From the NCBI GenBank assembly GCA_022829145.1, contig CM040746.1, forward strand, positions 29,331,832-29,395,831: a stretch of DNA of 64,000 nt. The letters run 5' to 3'. A model generated the notes under the pieces. That model made no database searches. It was not told the DNA's origin and saw nothing but the letters and a program-made list of their open reading frames with translations. This DNA is from Albula goreensis (taxonomy: Eukaryota; Chordata; Actinopteri; Albuliformes; Albulidae). A program made the translations under genes and the position numbers. Of the stretch, positions 1 through 19,500 are shown in pieces; positions within the stretch are counted from its first letter, which is position 1; each line of letters starts with the position of its first letter.

Positions 1-23
1 TGATTAAGTGTCTTGTTGCGCAG

Positions 24-5308
<5,285 letters not shown>

Positions 5309-5686
5309 GTCTGTGGCCTGGGGAATGGAGGGGAGAGTGGGCTACCACCAGAAAGTAGAGTAAGCGTGAGGGAAAAATGGAGAAAGTGTGAGTGGATATG
5401 TAGACTCAGTGAGTGAAAGTGAATCAGAGAAAAAAAATGTGATTTTATGGTGTACCATGAGGCTGTATATAGACATTGGTACAGAGAAAGAGAAACTGAC
5501 ATGGAGAAAAGCATCATGGGAGAAGCAGGGGGTGCAGGCCATTGATACTGGATTGAGTGTTGACTTGCCTCCCCTTTTCCCCCGTTCTACATCTGACCTC
5601 AAGACACATACAGACACACACACAGCACGTCTCTCTGTCTGACTCTGTCGTACCATTCATATTGTTTGTTTCTTTTTATATGCTGT

Positions 5687-5692
5687 AATAAA
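5687..5692 (+). terminator. taf6 polyadenylation signal
   Basis: A canonical AATAAA lies 379 bases after the taf6 stop and is followed by a T-rich stretch. It fits a short 3' UTR. No other strong signal comes earlier. Confidence 0.7.
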
Positions 5693-7289
5693 ACCAATTT
5701 TGTACATTTTTTTGTTGTCATTGTTTAATTCCAGTTTTTTGTATCTCTTTGAAGGGTTAGGTGTTTGCTGTGGAGTAAGAGGGAGGGACATACAGAGTTT
5801 GGTAAGGTATGAATGAGGGAAAATGTATTGGCAAGCAAAGGTGTGGTATATAAATAGAGATTGCAGGTGGCTTGATTGTTCTAAGTTGATGACAGTCCTG
5901 TACTGTCATATTAAACTATATGTTTCTGATACCAAACCCTACATATTATAGTATTACATCCAGTTAAATTCATTATATGAATGGATCAGAAAGGAAGATT
6001 GTTAGAAATTCTGAAATGTTTACAACTTAACGGTTGGTACTGCACCAGTTTTTCCAAATATTAATCTTATCAATTGGAATCATATACCAACAACTGTGGT
6101 AGCACATCTTTTAGTTATTTACTAATTAACAGATCAGCAGTGAATCTGTAATTTTGTTGTTATATCTTAAGTTCTACTGTTGCAAGCAGTTTGAACAGTT
6201 GTTCATATGTACATTTCTCCCAATGACAGACAAGATTCTGATTGGCTAATCTTTAACCTCACTTTTGATGGGACGAGCTGCCTACTCAGGTCAGGGCATC
6301 CATTTCTGATCCAGGAGACGGTGGATTGTGTAATAATTTTCCTTTCCTGAAATTTCCTATTAATCTGTGGGTTAAAGTCAGAAGATAAATGATAGAAATA
6401 ATATTTGTACATTTTTGGAAGTTGATGCAATCAGATTTAAGCACTGTCTCTACGATTCAACTGTTTTGCATTTTAGTAATTTAGGTTGAAAGGATAATTT
6501 TCTGGCTAAAACAGCAGCTATATCCCCAGCCCTCTGGTTATAGGCATATTTCCCTCTGTTCACTCTGAATATTTTTTCCTCAGTACACAAATACATAGTG
6601 TAATTGTCAGGTAATCAGAATCATGTGTTCATCGAAGGCTTGGTACACATACACATTGTGGAAATTCATTTTTGATATATGGCTAAAATATTTTAAACAA
6701 GTTGGGTTGGTCCTTCTTGAGAGCACATTCAGTAGCATGAAACAGAATGAAAGATGTCCCATATTCAGAGTTACAATTATTTGAAATTTACACACAGCTG
6801 AAATCCCTGAATGGGATGTATATTTGAGCTTGTCAACTTGACTGAATAGGTACAAACAGAACAGCTAATCAAATGGAAGGCCAAATTATATACATATTCC
6901 TGTTTTGCACATAATTCAATCTGTATTACTCCTACATAGTAGTATATCCAGTGGATGTACTGTAAAGTGTTAGTTTGGTTGACTAGAGATTAAGGGGTTA
7001 AGAGCTGGTATTTTTTTCCACCAGGGGATTCAGGTGTCAGCGACACGCGCTAAATGACAACAGATATGTGGAGAGTGAGATAGAGCGAGCATGGGGGGGG
7101 GGGGCAGAAACGTCCCAGGGAAAGAGTGAAGGAGGAGCGCTGAGAGACGGAAAGAGGCATCAAGGAAGCGGCACAAGCTGAGCCCAGTGCATGGCGGAAA
7201 GGGGCTAAAGAGAGAGGACAGGCCCAAAACTGTCGCTGAGGGAGGGACTGAGGCCAGGGAAAGAGGAACGCCGTACTCACTCTCTCACA

Positions 7290-7890
7290 GACACATGCAC
7301 ACACTCACACTCCAGGGAGCAGTGGTAAAAACAAACTACACTTCTGTGTGTGTTTATGCATGGTGGTTTTGTGTAACTTCTGTATGCTTTTACTTGACCA
7401 AATATGTGCTAATGGTATGTGTGTGTGTCTGTGTGTAATCACGTGTATGAATGTGTAACATGCGTATTATGCACCAGTGGGCATGTGGCAGTCATCGTGC
7501 ACAGTATAAATGTGTCTGTAATTGTTCGTTATGTCACTGTGGGGATAGTCCTCTGTCTCTTGGCAGGATGTGGTTACACCAGCACACAGACAAGGAGCTG
7601 TCCTGATATTAATCCACTCACCTTGTCACATGACGCTGCACATTGTTGTAGGAGGTACACGCGTAACACACACACACAACACACTTGCTATCACACGCAC
7701 ACTGTCATACAATACCACACTGCTATGTGCAGACACACACTATCTTACATGGTTACACACATTAAGACTTACACTGACCGTCACAGACTGTCAAAGACTA
7801 AAGTAGCAACAGCTGATACATACAACACGCATACATTAGCATACATGCACTCTATAATGTAAACTTACGCAAACACACACAAATCAATGT
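7290..7890. repeat. TG/CA-rich simple-sequence patch
   Basis: Interrupted runs of CA and TG dinucleotides (for example CACACACACA near 7667 and TGTGTGTGTC near 7420) dominate about 600 bases. Open frames here are repeat artefacts. The patch lies upstream of the calpain gene. Confidence 0.7.
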
Positions 7891-8019
7891 TATTGCTGGT
7901 GCTTAGACTGTGCATTCGAATAAAGACATCTAAAGACCAGAGACAGACAGAACCGAGACATAAGAAAAGGCCTAAAACAGGCATGCAAAAAAAGTTAAAG
8001 GTCTGTTGAGTTGAAGACA

Positions 8020-8135
8020 ACAGATGGGACTGTATTAATGAGCGGGAGGAACCTTACACTGAATTCACCTGAGAAGCTGGAATTCTCCACCACACGGAAC
8101 AAAGCAGACAGACACACCTGAGTCATCACAAAGAG
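8020..8135 (+). other. Candidate non-coding first exon of the calpain gene
   Basis: The sequence reads CACAAAGAG then GTAAGAAG, a near-ideal splice donor at 8136, and no coding frame fits it. The first coding exon of the calpain begins just after an acceptor (TTCCCAG, AG at 10541-10542), two bases before its ATG, so an upstream 5' UTR exon is required. This site is a reasonable partner. The 5' limit is arbitrary and the call is inference from splice-site shape only. Confidence 0.3.
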
Positions 8136-8789
8136 GTAAGAAGCTATCTAACTTCTAATCAGTGGAGACCAACTCTTGTTACTGAATCGGCCAACCTTCT
8201 GTCATTTGTATTGTAACTGTGAGAATGCTGATACCATCCACCTTTTTTCTATAACTTGTTTATTTTTGCCCAGATTGAGACATTGCATAAAATAAAATGA
8301 ATCTTAAAAATACATCATATATTCTACTATTTGACTGAACATTTATAGTCATTTGTAATTTTGGAAGCGTTAAGTATAAAGTGCACCGTGTATACATCTT
8401 TTAGATTATACTGTATATAAACTACAGAAGACTGATGTATAATAATTTTAGAAGAGGTATTTTGAAATACTAGCAGTAATAACCGAGGTGGTATGTAGTT
8501 ACACTGATCTCATGAATAAGGATATGATTTTAAATTTTTTTTTTAATTTAAACCCGAAATGCACAGAATTATTTTTCTCTCTAGAGAATGACTGTCATAA
8601 CAATACCTTAGCAATATTAATAATATTTATTTTAATTTAAATTTTAATTTAATTGTAAGGTTTTGGGGAAAAAATACACAGGGCTTTGGTGACAGCTTAA
8701 CTAAGCAAAAGTGTTAAGCTCACATCCAAGCTACACTACAAAGTGAAAAGAGGCTTGAATGTCAAATGGTCATTAAACTATTTAGGGAG

Positions 8790-8814
8790 GAAAGATGACT
8801 GAATGTCATCTTTC
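8790..8814. repeat. Perfect short hairpin (10-bp stem)
   Basis: GAAAGATGAC at 8790-8799 is followed by a 5-base loop and its exact reverse complement at 8805-8814. No function is implied. Confidence 0.75.
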
Positions 8815-10543
8815 ATTATTATTTTACAAACAGCAGAACCATATACATGTAAGAGGGATGTATATCATGACCAAAAGTAATACTATAAATGAAAGAATAA
8901 AAAGAGAATATATTTTAAACATTTATTGCGATACTATTATCAGATTAATTATGAGTGCAAGGATTTAGTGTTGTATAGAAGGTGTACATTTCTATCCTGA
9001 TTTACTTTTTACTGTACATGCAATGGTGTAGGTATTGACTTTATTTTCATTGTTCATTGCATGCAGATTTAATTAAATGTGCAGCATTCAATGATGGTTT
9101 ATCAAGTATATAACCTTTTATCCAGTGTACACACAGAATAATTTTAAGGTATAACATTTGCTTGTTTCAAACGAACATACTCAGATAATTTTATTATATT
9201 TGTCCAGTATTTATTGAATATATTTAGATAATATGATTGTATGGATAATATTAAGTGTTGTTAGTAAATTACTCTAAGAAAAATCATCATGATGTAGACA
9301 CTTTTATTATTTTTGTCAGTGAACAGCTACACTTAAATATACACAAAATCATGTATCTATGGGACCAGGTCTACTTAAACAATCAATTGATCCAAGCCCA
9401 AGTGGCTTTTACTGACACAATATATTTTAAAATGTTTAAGCCTTAAAATGAAAGCACAGGAAACTGTTAACCAGGCAAACAGCAAACGTCTTTGAAAAAT
9501 AAGAAGACTCACACTGGCTGAATTTCAGTCAAAATTAAGCATGTGTTTTAGAGTATTATATTGTACATCCAGAGAGCCAGGGATTGTGGTTGAGTTTTTT
9601 TTTTTTTGCTGTAATTTCTTCTTTGCTGATGGCATTGCTTCTGTTTCATCCTTCTGGCTGAAAAACAAGAAATACAGAGGATAGTGTTGGGCTGTTTGGA
9701 ACACACAAACACACATACACATTATGCACCGAAATACACAGCACATATGCACCAGCAGCATTGCTTGCTAAATGATCGCAGATACACACTGCACACATAC
9801 TCTCTTCTGGCGCATGTAGTGACACTGAATCGCCTGGGGTCACACACTCTGACGCATTCAGCTGACTGGCTCTGGGCCCTCTGCCCAGGCTGGCTGTAAT
9901 GGCGAAATCTCTCTCACTTTCCTGCTGGTCACTGACTCTTTATATTACCTCCCACACCTCGCTCTACCCTTTACTTCTCACCAGCTGCTTATGCTAATGC
10001 TGCCCATTAACCTTGTCTCCTTCTGGTTATCTCTTGCAGTGTAGATGTTTAGCACAAGACAGCCCCACTGCGTTGACCCTCTCCCCTTTTCTCTCTGAAA
10101 TATCTGCTGTGTACTTCCTGGCTGTGTTCAGTTCAGTGTTTGTTGTGGTTGTCAATTGGCAAAGAGGTGGCACAAATAACACACGCTGAAACTAACACAT
10201 GCAGATCCCACAATAATCCCTAACCACTTTACTTATCATTTATGTTCAGGGTTCAGCTCATTTTACACTTTGAATGAAAAAGCTTAAAAACCCATATGAT
10301 TGATCATTCTCTCCATGGTGTGGTCTGCTGGTGACAGCAGAAGAGTTCTTATTTCAACAGCTAATAGATATAGTGACATTTCATTTCAGAAAATCACACA
10401 TTCCAGTAGCATTAAGCAAGGTGTTATCAATAGTTTTGAGTGCAGTAAGAATCTTGTGCAATGACTTAATCTCTAATTTTTGTTTTTGATCTATGGTTCC
10501 ATAAAAAGAAATGTGAAACCATCTCATCGCTGTCCTTCCCAGA

Positions 10544-13500
10544 ATGCCGGAGCGAGTGTCTGTGTTCCAGGGGCAGTGTTACTACAAGCTGAAGCGTGCC
10601 TGCCTACGCCGAGGTGTTCTCTTCCAGGATCCCCACTTTCCAGCCTCTGACCAGTCCCTCTTCTACCGCCGCTGCCCCCCACCCGGAGTCACCTGGAAGA
10701 GGCCCAGGGTGAGACACTGAGAGAAAATTTTCTCAATGGATGCTGGAAGGGAGACACAAACTGGCGGCACACATAGAGAAAAATGTAACAATGAATTGCA
10801 CTTACTGTTCATGGCTGGAGACTGACTGACTGACTAAATAGCTAGCACTAAGGCCATCAGGACAGATGACGAAAAAGCCAAGAAGACCGATTATGCCTCA
10901 TTGACTGTTATGTATCATTGCTATCATATATGCACATACAAACACAAACACAAACAGTTCACTCTCGCTCCCACAGGAACACACACACTCATGCCAACAC
11001 ACACATGCCCACTTGAGCGCTATTCTGATTTAAGCATGTTTAATCTGGGAGGCCTCGTTCATGGGTTCATGCCCTTTTCCCAGTGTGATTCCTTTCTCCC
11101 CTTGGTGCTGACAGTCTAATTCAAGATATCCACTCAGCAGGCTTTATAAAAGATGTGGTTCATTAAAGGCCTTTCTAATTAAGGAGCGGCGTCTATTCAG
11201 TGTAACCAAACCCTGAGGAAAGTGTGTGTGTCGCGTGTGTGGATTTGGGAGGGGGCATTACTGGGGTATCTGCGTGTTTGCCTGAGATATATAAAAACAA
11301 CACTGATTGCTATACCACATGTTTGACCGGGGTGAAGAGGATATGGTGTATGCCTCTTTAGGATGTGATGTTTTGGTGCCTCTTTACTATTCATTAGTAT
11401 TTGCTTTTATAACTACATAGCATTATTTGCAGGCAGTGAGGCTGAATGAAAGGATTTTCTAGAGAATTAAATCGTCTGAAGCTGGTTTTTACACCACTGG
11501 CTGAACCAGGTCTTTGATTGAGAAAGTAAGCCAAGATATGATCCCCACTAGTGTGTGTGTTGTGGGTGCCCATAAAAAGTTTTGTTAGCAGTGCCATGTT
11601 CCTAATGCACCACTTTGGTATTTTAAGCGCTCTCCTGATGGGAGTCGAATGATAGGGTGACATCTGTCACCTCTCTCTGCGCGTGTATTCACTGACAGAC
11701 ACCACTTCACTGAGAACTTCCTGTTCATACCTATTATACTGCTTTCATCTCTTGTCAAGTCTTCACTTCACACTGGATAAATATATATGGGTAAAAACTC
11801 CACTAGGTAATAAAGGGCTGTTCATTACTTCTCTTAAACTGCTTTGAATGTGTGACTGCTGCTCAGGATGTGTGTGTGTCTGTTTCTGTGAGGGGAGAGA
11901 AAAGGCGGGGGTGGGTTTCTGAACTCACAGCCTGGTAACCTGATCCCAAGAGATGCAGAGAGAGGGCACTCAGGTGTCAAAACACAGATCAACAGCTCCA
12001 AGCAGACAGTATGTTGCTCTTGCAAGCTTAAAAATTTCAAATTCAAGTTCACCAAGGAAAATCAATCTTATAATGACAACCACATGCCAAAGACTTTACC
12101 ATGCTTTGTTATAATAGAGTTACAACCAGTTTTTGTAATATGAAATATTCTGAAAATAAATTGAACATTCACAGTTTACTTAAACTGGTAAATATATCTC
12201 TCTCACTGTCTTGTTATTGTACACTCTCAGGAGCTCTGTAGAGATCCTAGACTGTTTGTAGATGGTATCAGTACTAGAGACCTTCACCAGGGCAGTCTGG
12301 GTAACTGCTGGATGGTGGCAGCCACATCCTGCCTGGCTACCGAGCCTTCACTCTGGAAGAAGGTAAAAGCACATTTTTTTCTGTTTTCAACCTTACTTCT
12401 TTGTTCTGTAGGTTATATTATCTAATTTTTTGTTTGTTATGTGTAAAGCTTGAGAGGACAAAGAAATGTGGCAAACCACTTACCTTCCTCCCCACCTAGG
12501 TGATTCCTGATCACACAGAGCAGGAGTGGAACCCCAAACGCCCAGACCTGTATGCTGGCATCTTCCATTTCCGCTTCTGGCGCTTGGGCCAGTGGACAGA
12601 TGTGGTCATTGATGACCGCCTTCCGACAGGCCAGGATGGGGAACTGCTTTTCTGCCGCTCTGCAACTCCTCGCGAGTTCTGGAGTGCCCTGCTAGAGAAG
12701 GCCTATGCCAAGTGAGAGGCCTCAGGAAAAAGTTATTTGCTTCATCCATTACTTGTGACCACTTTGTCTTGATTAAACTTATATTAATCAAGGGGTAACG
12801 TTTGGTGTATTATACAAATATTCACTTCCAAGAATGAGTTTGTGATTCTAGTGCAAAGAAAATTGGACAGATGTGAATGAAAGTGAGACACAAATGCAGG
12901 ACCTTTTTTGCTGTGTGATAAAATCCACTCATCCATTCCTGCTCATACCACTCTTCCTGCTCTCTCCTCTTCATTTACCTCAGGCTGAATGGCTGTTATG
13001 AGGCCCTTGAGGGGGGCAATACTGCTGAGGCGCTGGTGGACTTTACTGGGGGGGTGTCGGAGCCCCTCAGTCTGGACAAGGAGGTTCTTACTCACCATTC
13101 CGACCAGAGGAGGGCACTGTTCCAGACACTGGCCCGTGCGCACAGCCGCAGGGCTCTCATCACCTGCTACATTCGGGTCAGAACCTGACACAGTCACAGG
13201 GGTATGGCGGGGTTGTGGAGGGAAGTGGGTTTGTGTCACACTGTCTTAATGTCCCTTTTGCGCCAGCATACTCAAGCCAAGTCAGACCAATGATGGCTCA
13301 GTTTTACAACTTTTTCCTTTTTTAAAGTTGGTAAGACTCAAACTGAACAGGTCTGTTTTCAAATCTGGGGCTGAGACGATTATTTTTGAGCTGGAAGCAC
13401 TTTAGGCTAAACGATACTGTCAAGCCTGCCAAAGGAATATGAAAATAAAGGGTAGGAGCTAATCTTGAACCCATAATTGATTATACACATTTTTTACACA

Positions 13501-16500
13501 AATTATAATGAAATGTTTCAAGATACATTTTGCAAATATTGCTTAACTCAAAAGTTGTTTCTAAACTTATACTGTCAGTTTCCCACTGAAATACTCTTTA
13601 TTCACATTGTTTTCTTATGTCACAGAAGGCCACTTTGAGCATGTCTAAATGCAGTACAACATATATCAGAGTTTCAATCTCATATATTTTCTTCCATGGA
13701 AGAATATGGCATTCAAATAGTCATGTGACCTTGCCAGTGCTTTGTGTGGAAGGTGGCTGTTTGGTGTATGGTCTGTCATGAAGTATGACCACCCTTTCTT
13801 GACCATTTTTCTTTACCCTCCAGCCTCCTTAATGCAGTTCCTTATCCCTGCATTGCCTCCTATCCTTCTCAGCCTGCAGAGGGAGAGATGGTGGAGTCGG
13901 TCCTGAATTGCGGTCTAGTACGGGGTCACGCATACGGCATCACTGCAGTGCGGAAGATGCGTCTAGGGGAGAATCTGCTTGGTGTATGTGGGACGTCCCG
14001 TGCACTTATGGTGCGCATGCGGAACCCCTGGGGCACAGCTGACTGGACAGGAGCCTGGAGCCAGGGGTAACCATGGTTTTTATTGAACATTTTTGGAACC
14101 TTTGTGCTAGAGTAAGTCACACAGTTATGTCCTGTCAGGCAGGTATGGTGTGAATCTACAACAGGAGAGGGCAAAAAGGACTGATATTAATGTCACTTAT
14201 ACTAATGTCAACTTAAAATATCAATTAAAATCAAAAGAATGACAGTTGAAGACTATTTGTGAGTCCCTAAATGATTGTGCACAGTTAATTATGTAATAGA
14301 GCCTGGGTAATTAATTGGTGGAAACAAAAACAGGCATACACAGCATTCCTCCAGGGACAGAATTGCACTCCACCTTGTCGTGGCAAAAATATCTTTAAAT
14401 AATTGAGAACAGTCGAAGCTGTCTTTGTCTTCGTTTAATATTCCAGTATGGGAGAAGCAATGCATCAGCTTTGTCTCAAGAATATAGAGGACAGTGCCCT
14501 TCTTATACAGTCAAAGTCTGGGCGAGGAACCGTCAGTTTACCTTTCTCTCATTGGTCTACGGGTATCATCTGAGCATAACTTCTTCTCCTAAAAGATATC
14601 TGCCACCTGTTACTAGGGTTACAGCTCTTACATGGCAGATAAAAACAAATCTGGATTGTGCTCACTCAGACAAGCCACAAAGCAGAGACAGCCAGGCTCC
14701 ACTACTCAAGGTCAGCACATATGGTGAGCCCACTATGAGATGCCCAGTATTCATCCACCAGCTTACATGTTCTCAAACAACAGATTACATGATTCTAAAG
14801 CAGAATATACATTATATGGAATTATAGGTAAATACATGTTACAGAACAGTAGTGCCAGTGTATCTTAATACATGGATATTAAATAATTAGTTGTAACAGG
14901 TTAATTGCACCAGCATACATTTATATACTCAGTTGAAGGTCAGTGGTTAAAAGCAGCCTGAATGGGTATGTACACACACAAAAACGGTTGTAGAACCACC
15001 TGGCAATAGTCTTCTTTCACTCAGGGACGATAGGCCTGATAGAGCCTAAGAATGTATCTCTTAGTTACTTTCCACGAGCTGAAGCGCTTTGGCACATTTT
15101 AAACAGACATGCAGAATCTGTGAACAGTAAACACAGAACAGTGATTTATAATGCTGAATAACACATGAATATAAATAAAATCATTATGTGTGTGACCAAT
15201 ACAAATTCAGATAATTCAGATTAATGAATTGTGATCAATAATTAATATAAATAAGTATTACAAATCATATTTCATATATGAGTAATACAAGTATCCATCA
15301 CAACATACAGGAAAACACACAAGGACCCAAGGGAGAGCAGAGCTGACAGAGAGTGGTATGGAGATTCACAGTTGGCAGAATTATTCAGGGTCTCACTCTA
15401 AAACTGACACTTTTTGAATTATTTTATTTGAAAGGCAGCAAAATGTCACCTGGGTCTGAGTCTTGTCATTGAATGTTGTCCATCAAACTGTTTTTTAGAC
15501 CTCAGAGATGACCTTTGGTTCCCTGGCCTTTTCAGGCTTTGCAGAATATCACCAAAGAATGTGAAATATCTGGTCAGAGTGGTCAATATACTGTATATGA
15601 TGGGATGTATGAAGAGATGAACATTGTTAATATTGCCTCAGTTAATACTCTTTAATTCTTTATGACACTTAAAATTCATTATACATAAGAAAATTTTATA
15701 CAAATCATGTAGTGTTTAAGCCTACCTACTACGCCGTCTCCATTCTGTCTGCTCAGCTGTAGGATTGAAACTTGCTTCATCTATACATCACAGGTCACAG
15801 AAATGGCAGCAGGTGGGTCGCAGTGAGAGGGAGAAGATGGGCCTCACAGTCAGAGATGTTGGGGAGTTCTGGTAAATCTGCTGTGATGCAATTAAATGAT
15901 GCACTTCTGCTTTAAGAATAGCAGATCATATTTCATGTTAAATTGCCAATACAAATCTGAGTCTTGCATTTGTGTGTGTGTTTGTGTGTGTGCTCATGCG
16001 CATGTGCCTGTGTGCCCATGTCAGGATGGAGTTTGAGGACTTCTGTCACTTCTTCACGGATGTGGTGGTGTGTCGGTTGGCGGAGCAGGCACTGCTGTGG
16101 TCCAGCTCTCATTGGAGAGAGGTGCGCTGCCCGGGGGAGTGGGCACCAGCACCCGGGGACCCACCAGTGAGTGTCCCCCTGATCAGTGGACTGGGAAAAC
16201 AGGGAGACCAGAAGTTTACCTCCAGGGAAGGAGCGAGAGGTCCAAAGGGCGACAGGAAAGAAGATCAGCTGGGGAAGAGACAGCGGGACGGGACTCAGTG
16301 GGGACTGAGGGACAAAGTTGGAGGAGGGAAGGGAGGCGAGAGGATCACAAGAAGGGAGGGGCAAGACTGCAGGGTCATGGACGGATCCAGTGTCATAAGG
16401 TGGGACAGACAAATGGACAACAGGAGCAGGTGCGGAGGCTGTATCAACCACAGAGACACCTTCCTGCTCAACCCTCAGGTTAGGCCAAATTATAAATACT

Positions 16501-19500
16501 TTGGCAGTGCCCTTAAACACACAATGCTGACCACTGCACATATTATGAGCTGAGTGACACCCACAGAGGCACCACTGGCAGCCACACTGTTCTTGCTGCT
16601 ATCTTTGACATTAACATCCTTGGTATTCTGATTTTCTATTTCTAAATCTCAGTGCAGAGTGAAAATAGATGTGAGACAGCTATTTTGGGGCTGTTTATTT
16701 GGGAAACATCATGTTATTCAGTTTAGTAAGAGGTTAAAGCTGTTGCCACAGCAGGGATGCACCTAAGACATTGGTTACTTCACTTACTGCAAAAACTCCA
16801 GCCCTTTTTACCTCCCGCCAAGGGATGCAGTACCTTAGAATGACCTTGGAGGCTTAGAATGTTGCTCAGTTGGTCTTCCCTGTCAAAAGTAAGCAAGGAT
16901 CATTTTAGAGATTTCCCTTTTGTTTTTGAATTGTGCTTCTGTGATAGTTTCAGTAGTTCCTATATTGTATTGAATATAACAAACTAGTGAAACTAGCGCA
17001 TGACATCTGTTTGATAGGGAGAAACATTAGCAAGCAAGTTTTCAATTATTATATCTCCATCGTTGGCTCCTTGACACTGTAAATGTAAAAAAAATCCCTG
17101 TCTTACCATTGTCATGTTCCATGGCTCCTTAACTTAGATGAAATCAATGGTGGCATCATAAGGAACTGCTGTTACCCTCATGGTTAAAATCTGCTCTTCT
17201 GGCCCAATGTGACACACAGTAACAACATGGAGGGACATGACTTTGACCACAAAATAACTCTTTATGGCAGTTTGTGTGAATGTGTTTGCTCAAAGCTTCT
17301 TTCTCAGTTCATGTTTGAGGTGCAGGGAGAGGGGGACGAGGTTCTGATCTGCCTACAGCAGGAGGACCGGAGAATACGAAGGAAAGAAGGAAGGGGGGAG
17401 AACCTGCCCATTGGTTTTGAAGTGCTGAGGGTAGGTTACTATAACAGTGAGGCTTTATTTGCAGTATATTAGTATATTATCTATGTCTAAGCCCAGTACC
17501 TCTAGTCTTGGAAGCTTACAGCATCTTCCAAATTCAGGTTCCTTCTTACAGGGGGATTCCAACATATTGAGCCACTGTACAGAAATCCACTCTTGAGCAA
17601 TTTACTGGAGTACGAATACAAAAAGTCATTGGAGTACAGTTAGCAGTTATCAAAATGAACACAAACTGTCTCTAGTTTGTTACAAATCAAAAGAAAAAGG
17701 TTCTAGTGAGACCACAAGACCTAACCAATGGCTACTGGCTACTGCTGTTGTAAACAATGTAAATTCCAGTACATAACATTTCTGGAAGTTTTAAATTTGA
17801 GGCCAGAACTTCTTGAGGTCTCACCGGAAAATTTTGCTTTTTATTGGAACTGGTTTGTGTTTATTGATGCAGGTCATTGACTTTCATTCATTTTGAAATC
17901 TGCTAAGTTTAGTCTGATGAACTGTTCTCCAGAAAGAATTACCAGACATTAAAATAGTTTTGGTGGGTTAGACTAAGAGAGCCTGAAAATGTATACAGTA
18001 TACTTAAAGTGTTGAATGAATGAGTGTGTCAGTTTGTTCAGTCAGAGGGCCTCCAAGTGTAACATATGCAAATGGAATATACAACTGTCCCCTTCTAGCT
18101 CTGATGGGTAAATGTTGTCCTCCCTCTCAGATGGAGGTGAACCGGACGAGCCGGGTACACTGTGTGGGAGAACAGGCTGCCAGCTCTGTGTACATGGACT
18201 CCCGCAGTGTGGCCCTAAGGGTGACTCTGGGGGCTGGCCGCTATGCCCTGTTACCCACCACCTTCCATCCTGGGACCACAGGGAGGTTCCTGCTGAGGGT
18301 TTTCTCCCACTCACATGTTCAGCTGAGGTGACAGTCTCAGCTTCTTGCAATAAACTACAGTAAAATGATCAGTGCTATATCAAATCTCAAAGAGTACATT
18401 TTACTCTGTTAGAGTGCATTTCATCCTAGTTTTACTAATTAGATATTAATTTGTTTTGGAAACCCAGATGATCAGATCTTGAGAGATCACAAGACTTTCA
18501 CCTCACATCAAAGAACAACAATTGTAGCAGTGACATGCTGCTTAGATATTTATCAGATCCTTGGAGGGCAGTTTGTGAAGGGTTTTACAGTTTGAATAAG
18601 TTGAGGTGGTTGGTTGTAAAGTATTGGTTATATCCTGAATGTAAATGGATTTATCATAACTGCTCTGCCTTTGCCAGGCCTTGAGCAGAAAGGCAATATC
18701 CTCGCTCATGAAGCTAGGGTAAAATCAATACTGAACATTTTACTGCGAGCATAATATGAAGTATAACATACTGTGTAAGAATGTATTGGTACAAGGACAT
18801 CTATGTCAGTGTTAGTTCTTTATCTGAAACTTCTGTACTGTTTCCCCCCTTCCCTTTTTATCCTTCACACCGTATTCCCCTCACTCTCACAGCTACTTTC
18901 CTATTCATTTCTAATACCTCTATTTCTGTTTGATTTTCTTATTGGTTTTCTCTCATGTTCCTCCTGCTCTGATTCCTCCATTGCCCTGCTTGCTGTCTTC
19001 CTCTTTCTCCCCATACGTTGTCCATTATCCATCCTTCTTCTCACCCTCCCTTTTCCACTCTATCTGCTCACCTTTCTCCATATAGACAAACCTGTGTTTT
19101 TCTTTCTCAGGGAACTAAAGGAAGACCTGCCGCCTCCCTCTTTCTGGCAGTGCTGCATGCCCCAGCCCAGTGTAGTGACCACAGTCCATCTACGGCGAGC
19201 ATCTGGCCTGGGCCAGCCCAAAAAGCCAGGTGACACTTATCAATATGACTGTGGCCATAAGTCACCTTGAATATCTGCTATGATATATTCAAAGCTGGAC
19301 ATTTATAACAGCAAACATGAAACGATTTGAATCTGTGATCCCTTTTTTTCTTTTGTATGCTGTATCTCTCGATGTGTATGTGTGTATATATTTTTCAGCC
19401 CCAGATGTGTATGCCATTATACGCTGTGAGCATGACACAATAAAGACACGGGTGTTCAAGGAGGACAGTAAACCTGAGTTCAACACAAAAGCCATTTTCT

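Larger units (their letters stand above)
5693..10543. other. Intergenic / 5' UTR territory between taf6 and calpain
   Basis: This stretch is AT-rich and has no supported coding exon. It contains a TG/CA-rich patch (about 7290-7890), a perfect short hairpin (8790-8814), a G-run near 7093 and one candidate non-coding exon ending at 8135. The calpain promoter is presumably here, but I see no decisive element. Confidence 0.6.

Noticed and set aside
14471..14827. 118-codon frame in calpain intron 5
   Set aside because: It lies wholly in the LTR-like repeat, opposite to its apparent direction, and resembles no protein family.
16168..16427. A possible intron inside calpain exon 7 beginning at GTGAGT
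   Set aside because: The donor is phase 0, but plausible acceptors such as the AG before 16424 are in another phase and lack a pyrimidine tract. The whole stretch is open in the coding frame and joins the conserved flanks.
15933..16541. 202-codon open frame on the minus strand
   Set aside because: It is the complement of calpain exon 7 and its purine-rich insert; low-complexity composition explains the lack of stops.
18803..19270. 155-codon frame before calpain exon 10
   Set aside because: Its first part is the pyrimidine-rich intron end; only 19111-19229 is coding, as fixed by phase and homology.
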